This document shows, one piece after another, positions 34,795 to 40,190 of a stretch of 40,190 nucleotides of DNA. Where the stretch lies: assembly GCA_033763575.1 (NCBI GenBank), contig JANRKF010000008.1:1-40190 (forward strand). The letters run 5' to 3'. The DNA is from JANRKF01 sp033763575 (lineage in GTDB: Bacteria > Pseudomonadota > Alphaproteobacteria > Rickettsiales > SXRF01). Both the position numbers and the translations under genes were made by a program. Below the pieces are notes generated by a model that ran no database searches, had not been told where the DNA came from, and worked only from the letters and a program-made list of their open reading frames with translations. Position 1 is the stretch's first letter; the number at the start of each line of letters is the position of its first letter.

Positions 34795-35900
34795 GGCTTG
34801 GCCTCCGTTTTGCCTTTTTTCAGCTCCGGCAGCGGCAGGTAAGGAAGTACGCTCTGCGCGCCTTTGCCGCCGATGATGATTTTATTCATGCCGGACATGA
34901 TCTCTTCCATCGTCTCTAAATACATGCGCCGCTCGGTCACATCCTTCGCCTGCTTATACTGGCTGTAAATTGCCGAGAAGCGCGAAGCCTCACCCTGGGC
35001 GCGGGCGATCACTTCCTGCTTGTAGCCTTCGGCGTCGAGAATAAGTTTCTGCGCTTCGCCGCGTGCACGCGGCAGAATATCGTTGCGGTATGCATCGGCC
35101 TGGTTGCGCGAAGTCTCAAGATCGGCGCGTGCGGTTTGCACATCGCGGAACGCGTCAATCACCTGCGCCGGTGGGTCGGTATCGAGCAGGTTCACGCTCA
35201 CGACCGTGATACCGGCCCCATAATCATCGAGCGTTTGTTGCAGCAGTTTTTTGGTGGCTTCGGCAATTTCCAGCTTGCCCTCGGCGAGCGCCACGGCAAT
35301 CGGCGTATGGCCGATCACTTCGCGCATGGCCGATTCGGCGACGGTTTTCACCGTCATCTCCGGGTCGCGCACATTGAAGAGGTAATCGGCGGCGCTCCTG
35401 ATCTGCCACTGCACTTCAAAATTGATATCGACGATATTTTCATCGCCGGTCAGCATCAGTCGCTCGTCAAGGTTACTGCCGGTATATTGCTTGCGTTCGT
35501 CGCCGCTGCGCTGGCCGATTTCGACGCGGTTGATGACGGTGACGCGTGGAGTCAGCACCGACTCGAACGGGTAGGGGAAATGATAATTAAGGCCGGAGGC
35601 GGTGGTGCGGTGATACTGCCCGAAGCGCAAGACCACGCCCTGCTCGTCGGATTTTACCAGATAGACGCCGGAGGCCAGCCACAGCACGAAGACGGCGAGG
35701 ACGATGAGCAGGAAGCCGCGCTTGCCGTCATTGCCGCCCGCGCCGCCGAACATGGCGCGCAGCTGCTCGGTGACTTTCTTCAATGCATCGTCAAAATCCG
35801 GGCCTTGCGGGGGTTTGCCGCCGCCCTGGTTGCCACCGCCGGGGGGCTTTCCCCACGGGCTGTTACCCCATGGATTCTGATTGTTATCTCCCCACGCCAT
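34791..35900 (-). CDS. hflK: Membrane protease modulator HflK
   Basis: A 369-residue SPFH protein. The N-terminal ~65 residues are Gly/Pro/Asn-rich cytoplasmic sequence (NPWGNSPWGKPPGGGNQGGG), then one membrane helix (FLLIVLAVFVLWLASGVYLV) and the SPFH domain (VLRFGQYHRTTASGLNYHFPYPFESV; DINFEVQWQIRSAADYLFNVRDPE). A helical region with QADAYRNDILPRARGEAQKLI and AYRNDILPRARG is the HflK signature. It partners HflC in the FtsH-associated complex. It is the first gene of the hflK-hflC pair and is divergent from mrp with a 72-bp spacer that likely holds both promoters. Confidence 0.96.
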   Translation of the reverse strand: MAWGDNNQNPWGNSPWGKPPGGGNQGGGKPPQGPDFDDALKKVTEQLRAMFGGAGGNDGKRGFLLIVLAVFVLWLASGVYLVKSDEQGVVLRFGQYHRTTASGLNYHFPYPFESVLTPRVTVINRVEIGQRSGDERKQYTGSNLDERLMLTGDENIVDINFEVQWQIRSAADYLFNVRDPEMTVKTVAESAMREVIGHTPIAVALAEGKLEIAEATKKLLQQTLDDYGAGITVVSVNLLDTDPPAQVIDAFRDVQTARADLETSRNQADAYRNDILPRARGEAQKLILDAEGYKQEVIARAQGEASRFSAIYSQYKQAKDVTERRMYLETMEEIMSGMNKIIIGGKGAQSVLPYLPLPELKKGKTEAKP

Positions 35901-35972
35901 CGGCTTCTCCCTAGCAAAAACATTTACATGGCCTATATAGGGGTAATACCATCGTTAATTCAAGATACAATT

Positions 35973-36959
35973 ATGACACTGACCTCCGACATCATACGCA
36001 ACGCCATCGAATCCGCCGCAGCGGAGGATGCCTCCTGCGTGAGCGCCATCACGATCCGCGCTGGCAAGGTGGGATTCATGATCACGGTTGCGCCCGGCGA
36101 AAAAGAAAAAGGTCTGCTGCTCGAAGCGATATGTAAAAAAGCAGTGGCGGCTCTTCCGGGTGTGGATGAGGTGAGTGTGCTTGTGACCGCGCACGATAGC
36201 GCGCCGATTCCGCCCAAGCCGGAGGCCGGTTATAGCGATCCGCGTGCGCGTGCGCAGTGGAACCTGACGCCGATCGAAGGGGTGCAAAAAATTATCGCGG
36301 TGGCGTCGGGCAAGGGCGGTGTCGGTAAATCGACGACCACGGTAAATCTCGCGCATGCGCTGGCCGCACTCGGAAAAAAAGTGGGTATTCTGGATGCCGA
36401 TATTTACGGCCCATCCATTCCGCATATGCTGGGGCTTCCGAGCGTGCAGCCGGACATTGTAAATGGTAAGATGCAACCGGCGGTGGCGCACGGCATCCGG
36501 GCGATGTCGATGGCGTTCATCACCGGCGACGAGGCGGCGATCCTGCGCGGGCCGATGATTTCCAAAAGCCTGCAACAGATGCTGCGCTTCACCGATTGGG
36601 GCATGCTCGATGTGCTGCTCGTCGATATGCCGCCGGGCACCGGCGATATTCATTTGAGCATGGCGCAGCAGGTGCCGTTATCCGGCGCGATCATCGTCAC
36701 CACGCCGCAAGCAGTCGCCACCATGGACGCGGCAAAATGCGCGAAAATGTTTGAAAAGGTGAATGTGCCGCTTTTGGGCGTGGTCGAAAATATGTGCGGC
36801 GATGTTTTTGGTACAGGCGGTGGCAAAAAACTGGCCGATGAATTTTCGGTGCCGCTGCTGGCCTCTATTCCGCTCGATGCGGAAATACGCGAGGCGGGCG
36901 AGCAGGGCGCGCCTGCGGCGTCTGCGCTTTATATAAAAATCGCTACCGCGCTGGCCTAA
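35973..36959 (+). CDS. mrp: Mrp/ApbC-family P-loop ATPase (iron-sulfur carrier), CxxC loop missing
   Basis: A 328-residue protein. Residues 1-85 are a divergent DUF59/MIP18-type domain. The ATPase has the deviant Walker A GKGGVGKSTTTVNLA (about residue 112), the switch region LDADIYGPSIPHMLGL, VLLVDMPPGTGDIHLSMAQQ and GAIIVTTPQAVATMDAAKCAKMF. Family members carry and transfer [4Fe-4S] clusters to apoproteins, with bridging ligands from a C-terminal CxxC. Here VVENMCGDVFGTGGGKKLADEF replaces the usual VENMS-x-CPxC-xx-xx-IFGxGG stretch, so the loop is deleted and only one Cys remains. The start is uncertain: ATG 35973 has a weak ribosome site, and ATG 35931 is in frame. The 3' end overlaps the convergent phnA-like gene by 4 bp. 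Confidence 0.9.
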   Translation: MTLTSDIIRNAIESAAAEDASCVSAITIRAGKVGFMITVAPGEKEKGLLLEAICKKAVAALPGVDEVSVLVTAHDSAPIPPKPEAGYSDPRARAQWNLTPIEGVQKIIAVASGKGGVGKSTTTVNLAHALAALGKKVGILDADIYGPSIPHMLGLPSVQPDIVNGKMQPAVAHGIRAMSMAFITGDEAAILRGPMISKSLQQMLRFTDWGMLDVLLVDMPPGTGDIHLSMAQQVPLSGAIIVTTPQAVATMDAAKCAKMFEKVNVPLLGVVENMCGDVFGTGGGKKLADEFSVPLLASIPLDAEIREAGEQGAPAASALYIKIATALA

Positions 36960-37183
36960 GCTTTTTTCAGGAACTGGGTTTTAAGCACGAGGCCTTTGAC
37001 TTTTTCGGCGTTGCACTCGATATGCTCCTCGTCATGGGTGAGGCGGATGTTTTTAATGAGCGTGCCGCGCTTGAGCGTCACGTTCGCGCCCTTCACCGGC
37101 AGGTCTTTAATCAGCGTCACCGAGTCGCCGTCCTTCAATAGATTGCCGTTGGCGTCTTTTACTTTGATTTCATCGTCGGTCAT
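36956..37183 (-). CDS. PhnA-domain (YjdM-like) protein
   Basis: A 75-residue protein equal to the C-terminal domain of PhnA/YjdM: IKVKDANGNLLKDGDSVTLIKDLPVKGANVTLKRGT, then IKNIRLTHDEEHIECNAEKVKGLVLKTQFLKK. The N-terminal zinc ribbon of the longer form is absent, as in many stand-alone copies. Despite the name, the link to alkylphosphonate use is weak and the role is unknown. AAGGATC lies upstream of the ATG. It is convergent with mrp. Confidence 0.92.
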   Translation of the reverse strand: MTDDEIKVKDANGNLLKDGDSVTLIKDLPVKGANVTLKRGTLIKNIRLTHDEEHIECNAEKVKGLVLKTQFLKKA

Positions 37184-37241
37184 TTTTTTGATCCTTTATG
37201 GTTACTGTTTGTGACCGGAATGACTCGGGCCTGCTGACCCT

Positions 37242-37302
37242 CGCCCTCCGGGCGCCTTCGGCGTCAAATTCCGCTACTGCGGAATTTTCGAACCGCCGGT
37301 TC
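37242..37302. repeat. Tandem stem-loop array
   Basis: Four consecutive inverted repeats lie within 61 bp: CGCCC-TCC-GGGCG (37242-37254), CGCC-TTC-GGCG (37253-37263), AAATTCCGC-TACT-GCGGAATTT (37266-37287) and GAACC-GCC-GGTTC (37290-37302). The order (small GC hairpins with TCC/TTC loops, one long perfect hairpin, a GAAC..GTTC hairpin) parallels the array at 550-655. The 37184-37320 spacer contains nothing else recognisable. Confidence 0.7.
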
Positions 37303-37320
37303 TCACCGTACCAAATACCA

Positions 37321-37354
37321 CTCCCCTAACCAAGCTTAGGCTGGGTTAGGGGAG
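37321..37354 (-). terminator. Stem-loop directly after the tRNA-Leu 3' end
   Basis: CTCCCCTAACC and GGTTAGGGGAG form an 11-bp stem with a 12-base loop, starting at the base after the CCA end of the tRNA remnant. It was probably the tRNA terminator, although the T-tract that should follow is poor. Confidence 0.7.
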
Positions 37355-37431
37355 TGGTGCTCGCGACCGGAATCGAACCGGTACGTCGATTACTCAACGA
37401 CAGATTTTAAGACGATTCCTTTGCCGCGAGC
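37355..37431 (-). pseudogene. tRNA-Leu(UAA) 3' remnant, candidate attachment site
   Basis: Read on the minus strand, 37411-37355 contains an anticodon loop CTTAAAA (anticodon UAA, leucine), a long variable arm (GTCG-TTGAGTAAT-CGAC), a perfect T arm (ACCGG-TTCGATT-CCGGT), the 3' acceptor strand CGCGAGC, and ACCA. A matching GCTCGCG occurs at 37431-37425. Yet only 13 bases separate it from the anticodon loop, so there is no D arm and the anticodon stem does not pair. The tRNA cannot fold and is not functional as drawn. A neighbouring integrase makes this most likely the host 3' half left at the end of an integrated element. An internal deletion of a former tRNA is the alternative. Confidence 0.75.
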
Positions 37432-37609
37432 GGTCATCACTTTATATTCCTCCAAAACGAGATTATGCAAGATATTTTGCGGGTTTAGAGGGGGGCTTCG
37501 TATGACCGGCGCGTAAATCGATTCCTATCGTTTCCGCCTAAATTTTCTCGCTCGTGATGTTGCGGTGATGTGGCAAAAAATCAGCCAAAAACGGTTTAGG
37601 CGAAAATGA
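37432..37609. other. Non-coding end of the integrated element
   Basis: There is no convincing gene in these 178 bp between the tRNA remnant and the integrase stop. An 8-bp inverted repeat, CGCCTAAA (37535-37542) and TTTAGGCG (37595-37602), is 52 bp apart and could be integrase arm or excisionase sites, which is only a suggestion. Confidence 0.4.
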
Positions 37610-38926
37610 TTACTGGTCGCTTGCGTCTTTTAATAAGGGCTTTTTGTGCGAACGGATGTCAACCACTTTTGCTTTGCCAGCACCGATCGAGCTGATGGCG
37701 CTGCCGACGGTTGCCACGTTTTGCCGTTTAACTGTATCGGCCAAATGCTCATAGCGTTTTGTGGTCTGGTACGTTTTATGGTTAAGCTGCTGGCCGACAT
37801 CTGCAAGGCTTAATCCGCTTGCCAGCGCGAATGCTGCCCATGAGTGCCGCAGGTCATGCAGGCGGAAATTTTCTAGCCCCGCTTTTGTTCGTACATCATC
37901 CCATACCGCTTTTGGATACGCCATATTTTGCCTGTAGCGGCCTGGGACGTTGCATTTGCCTGGGAACAAGTAGGGATTGTTTTCAGGTCGTGGCAATTCC
38001 AGCAGGAATTGGATTATCTCGATAGCTTCCGGCGGTAGTGAGATTGCAGGTTCGTCGTTCTTCGTGGTTTCGGGCTGCAATATCATGCGCTCCAAATCCA
38101 GTTCCTTCACCTTGGCGTCGCGCCATTCGATACCGCGCGCGCCGGTAAATAACATCAGCTTGATGTAGCAGGCAACGCGGATGCGATGCAGTGGACGCTC
38201 GTTTCCCGTTGTCTGGTAGGCATAGAGATTTTCAGTTAGCAGCTGGTCGAGCGCTTGAACCAGTTTCACCAGTTCTTCATCGCTAAGATAGCGCTCACGC
38301 CGCTTTTCGGGGTATTTGAATACTCCCCGGCAGGGATTGGTATAAAGCGGCCTTATTTCCCACGGACGTTCACATAGCGAAAACATTTTGGAAAGGTGGG
38401 AGCGGCAGCGATTGGCATTCACCGGACTGGTTTCACGTTTGCTCAACATAAAAGCGTGTATGTCGCGCGACGTGATTTCTTCTACGAACCGCCCTTTGAA
38501 ATACGGTAGAATAACCCCTTTGCCCGTCTGTTTCACACCTTTTTGGGTGCTGGGCTTGTTCTTAATCATGACGTGCTCTTGGATATAGCGCTCCCAAATT
38601 TCCTCGAAGCGATGTCGGTCTTTTCTCTGGTTTTCGAGGTCGCTAGGGTCGGTGCCGGCGATGACATGCGCTAAATGTTCTTTGGCCTTATCACGCGCCT
38701 GATCGGGCGAAAATTTATTGGTGGGGCCGATGGTGACACGCTTCGGCGGATAATTGCGCCCTTTACCCATCCGGTAGTCAAACACATAGGTTTTCGTGCC
38801 AGATGGGTAAATAATAAGGCGGAAGCCGCTGATCTCGCTGTCGGTGATATAATAGAGCTTGGCTTGCGGCTCGGCTGTATCGACCACTTTCTTGGTAAGT
38901 TTTTTCTCATTTTGCTTCTCGGTCAT
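37610..38926 (-). CDS. Tyrosine-type site-specific integrase
   Basis: A 438-residue recombinase. The N-terminal region is of the DUF4102/arm-binding kind (LTKKVVDTAEPQAKLYYITDSEISGFRLIIYPSGTKTYVFDYR). A SAM-like core-binding domain follows (about residues 100-190). The catalytic domain shows the first Arg in LFTGARGIEW, the HDLRHSW box with His-x-x-Arg, LNHKTYQTTKRY with the second His and the nucleophile Tyr. All catalytic residues are present, so it should be active. It would integrate the element into a tRNA gene; the tRNA-Leu remnant lies 180 bp beyond its stop. ATG 38926 has GGAG 8 bp upstream; a GTG at 38938 is an alternative. Its start overlaps the upstream gene by 20 bp. Confidence 0.95.
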   Translation of the reverse strand: MTEKQNEKKLTKKVVDTAEPQAKLYYITDSEISGFRLIIYPSGTKTYVFDYRMGKGRNYPPKRVTIGPTNKFSPDQARDKAKEHLAHVIAGTDPSDLENQRKDRHRFEEIWERYIQEHVMIKNKPSTQKGVKQTGKGVILPYFKGRFVEEITSRDIHAFMLSKRETSPVNANRCRSHLSKMFSLCERPWEIRPLYTNPCRGVFKYPEKRRERYLSDEELVKLVQALDQLLTENLYAYQTTGNERPLHRIRVACYIKLMLFTGARGIEWRDAKVKELDLERMILQPETTKNDEPAISLPPEAIEIIQFLLELPRPENNPYLFPGKCNVPGRYRQNMAYPKAVWDDVRTKAGLENFRLHDLRHSWAAFALASGLSLADVGQQLNHKTYQTTKRYEHLADTVKRQNVATVGSAISSIGAGKAKVVDIRSHKKPLLKDASDQ

Positions 38927-39212
38927 TGGCGGCTCCACTGTCCGAGGTGGAGCTGCGAAGCCATTTCGCCTCCACGTCGAGTACGCCGTTGGTGCCGTGC
39001 AGCGGGTAGCGAATAATCGCGCGCAGGCTTGCCTGCATCTTCATATACATGGGTGGTTTGCCTTCCAGCCGCCACTTCTCCAGTGTTTTCATCTTGATGC
39101 ACCAGCGATCGCATAATTGTTGGGGCGTCAAATACAGATCGGATTGGCCGGTAGAGGCTGTTTCCTTCTGAATCTCGTTGTTCACTACGCATTGGATTTC
39201 CTTGATGTTCAT
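38907..39212 (-). CDS. AlpA/excisionase-like helix-turn-helix protein
   Basis: A 101-residue protein with a winged-helix DNA-binding motif of the MerR/AlpA type: DLYLTPQQLCDRWCIKMKTLEKWRLEGKPPMYMKM (residues about 25-60). This is the usual architecture of prophage excisionases and integrase activators. The start overlaps the integrase by 20 bp, so the two are probably translated together and may control element excision. AGGAGG lies about 8 bp before the ATG. Confidence 0.75.
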   Translation of the reverse strand: MNIKEIQCVVNNEIQKETASTGQSDLYLTPQQLCDRWCIKMKTLEKWRLEGKPPMYMKMQASLRAIIRYPLHGTNGVLDVEAKWLRSSTSDSGAANDREAK

Positions 39213-39242
39213 GGTTTCCTCCTAACAAGAAAGGTTAAAAAC

Positions 39243-39267
39243 CTTGCCTCGCCTTGCCTTGCCTCGG
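39243..39267. repeat. (CTYGC)n pentanucleotide tandem repeat
   Basis: Five successive pentamers, CTTGC-CTCGC-CTTGC-CTTGC-CTCGG, fill the 68-bp gap between the xre gene and the excisionase-like gene, just upstream of the latter's ribosome site. It could change length by slippage and affect expression, but there is no direct evidence. Confidence 0.6.
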
Positions 39268-39280
39268 AGGGGTGTAAAAA

Positions 39281-39718
39281 TTACGGTGTGTTGGTCATTT
39301 TCTTCACGATGCGTTCCACTTCGTTAATATCCTCAGTGATGGGATGGCTCGCCAGCATGTGCGCGATGCGGTAGATGCGCGTGATATGGTCGCGGTCACA
39401 CACCAGCATTTGCGGTGAAAGCTCAAGTTGAGCCTCCGTATTCGCGCTGTAGTGCCGCCATTCGCGGCTGGGCGGAGGGAAGAAATAATTGACCGGGCGT
39501 TTCAGCTGACAGGCGATCTGGAACAACGTGGCGGCGCGCATGTGGTTGATGCACGTTTCGATTTTGCCGAGCTGCTGATAGCTGTCGCCCGTTGCTTCCG
39601 TGAGCTGTTTTAAGCTGATGCCATCCGCTTTTCTGACGGCGCGGAGCTTCTTGCCGATATACAGCTCAATCAGCGAAAATTCCTCCTCCGGCGAGAGCGG
39701 ATTAATTTCTATGCTCAT
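39281..39718 (-). CDS. XRE-family transcriptional regulator
   Basis: A 145-residue protein with a Cro/C1-type helix-turn-helix at residues about 20-75: IGKKLRAVRKADGISLKQLTEATGDSYQQLGKIETCINHMRAATLFQIACQL. The C-terminal part (about 85-145) has no recognised domain. It is likely the repressor or switch of the integrated element. It overlaps the upstream small gene by 4 bp and so belongs to the same minus-strand operon as the integrase. Confidence 0.82.
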   Translation of the reverse strand: MSIEINPLSPEEEFSLIELYIGKKLRAVRKADGISLKQLTEATGDSYQQLGKIETCINHMRAATLFQIACQLKRPVNYFFPPPSREWRHYSANTEAQLELSPQMLVCDRDHITRIYRIAHMLASHPITEDINEVERIVKKMTNTP

Positions 39719-39900
39719 GCCGCCCCCTCGGTTCTCTCCAGATGGTCGCGCGTGAGTGGTTGGATTTTGCTGGTGAGAGAGCGCAGCCGGATTTCATGGT
39801 CGAGCATGATTTCCAGCGGCGTTCCTCGGTGCTGCTCCTGCAATTCGCGCAGCTGCCGGTCTGACAGCCGCGCTACTTGGTCTAGGGTGAGCTGGGTCAT
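39715..39900 (-). CDS. Small hypothetical protein of the integrated element
   Basis: A 61-residue, charged, helical protein (LSDRQLRELQEQHRGTPLEIMLDHEIRLRSL). It has no signal peptide or membrane segment. The function is not known. It overlaps its neighbours by 4 bp on both sides, which supports its being a real gene in a tightly packed element operon. Confidence 0.6.
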   Translation of the reverse strand: MTQLTLDQVARLSDRQLRELQEQHRGTPLEIMLDHEIRLRSLTSKIQPLTRDHLERTEGAA

Positions 39901-40190
39901 GCGACTTGCGCCTCCTGCGCCGGCGCCGCGTAATTGCGCAATACCCCGTCCTCAATGACATAGCTATGGCCGATTTTAAGCTCCGCCAAATCGGGCGTTC
40001 TATCTTCCGGCTTTTTCGCCATGCAGATCAGCGTCGGGATGCCGCTGCCCACAACCATGTTCATCACACCAGCGCGGCCTTTGCGTGAGGTGATAGCGTC
40101 TAGATCATCCACTACCAGCAATTCCGAGCGGTCTGCCTTGGCGATGGCTATCTGCAACAAGGTGCGCACGGCATATTGCGCCGAGCGGGA
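39897..40190 (-). CDS. C-terminal part of an SMC/RecN-like ATPase (cut by window end)
   Basis: The frame is open to the right edge, so the gene starts outside the window and this is its last 97 codons. It contains RSAQYAVRTLLQIAIAKADRSELLVVDDLDAITSRKGRAG: a signature-like Ser-x-x-x-Tyr segment and a Walker B strand LLVVDDLD, followed by GIPTLICMA and the end. Such C-termini belong to Rad50/SMC-type ABC ATPases in prophages and mobile elements. The Walker A part would be outside the window. It overlaps the next gene by 4 bp. Confidence 0.6.
   Translation of the reverse strand, partial: SRSAQYAVRTLLQIAIAKADRSELLVVDDLDAITSRKGRAGVMNMVVGSGIPTLICMAKKPEDRTPDLAELKIGHSYVIEDGVLRNYAAPAQEAQVA

Noticed and set aside
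35136..35972. Long upstream extension of the mrp reading frame
   Set aside because: It runs antisense through hflK and its product has no Mrp-like sequence; the conserved part begins near 35973.
37355..37431. Functional tRNA-Leu gene
   Set aside because: No D arm and no pairing in the anticodon stem, although the 3' half is perfect.
37355..37431. tRNA-like part of a permuted tmRNA
   Set aside because: The 5' end does not have the conserved GGGGC-type start, and no tag-peptide frame is nearby.

Overview
The window looks like the chromosome of a flagellated alphaproteobacterium of moderately high GC. The evidence is the gene set: FliX, Usg, HdaA/Hda with an AI-2E-type permease and purM/purN beside it, HflK/HflC, and flagellar genes behind sigma-54 promoters. 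The genus cannot be fixed from sequence alone.

Layout. (1) 85-9889: flagellar block one. fliX is divergent from flgI, and flgI is followed by a FlgJ-type rod-binding protein (CheL-like), a FlgN-like chaperone, flgK, flgL, fliW, a TPR-methyltransferase fusion and a FliB-type flagellin lysine N-methylase. (2) 9864-18432: housekeeping insert. purN and purM (minus strand), a DUF2066 envelope protein, a PerM/AI-2E-family permease, hda, a small helix-turn-helix protein with a repeat tail, glnD (minus strand) and an EamA transporter. (3) 18595-32899: flagellar block two. A giant 1667-residue flagellin, a FlaG-like protein, fliD, fliS, fliK, flgD and a 1268-residue hook protein flgE, closed by a strong terminator. 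(4) 33138-37183: an unknown small protein, usg, hflC-hflK, mrp and a PhnA-domain protein. (5) 37321-40190: the edge of an integrated element. A 3' tRNA-Leu(UAA) remnant (likely attachment site) is followed by a tyrosine integrase, an AlpA/excisionase-like protein, an XRE regulator, a small ORF and the C-terminal part of an SMC/RecN-like ATPase cut by the window end.

How the genes work together. Three promoters with GG-N10-GC spacing precede flgI, fliD and fliK, so the rod/P-ring, cap and hook genes appear to form a sigma-54 regulon; in Caulobacter such promoters answer to FlbD with FliX, and fliX is present here. The most unusual property is co-enlargement of the exposed axial proteins: flagellin 1667 aa, hook 1268 aa and hook-filament junction protein FlgK 906 aa, while FlgL (303 aa) and FlgD stay normal. 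The flagellin core carries about six tandem ~130-residue repeats resembling the flagellin IN motif. FlgE and FlgK share a different beta-type module (HGF-x-TGD), and in FlgE one copy appears to be split by insertion of another module type. Two methyltransferase-type proteins beside fliW suggest that this filament is also chemically modified.

Smaller findings are a 13-bp direct repeat flanking a hairpin that seems to have separated an ancestral purM/purN overlap, two intergenic arrays of tandem stem-loops with the same architecture, and an Mrp protein lacking the CxxC loop. All functional calls rest on reading the translated sequences; no database search was run.
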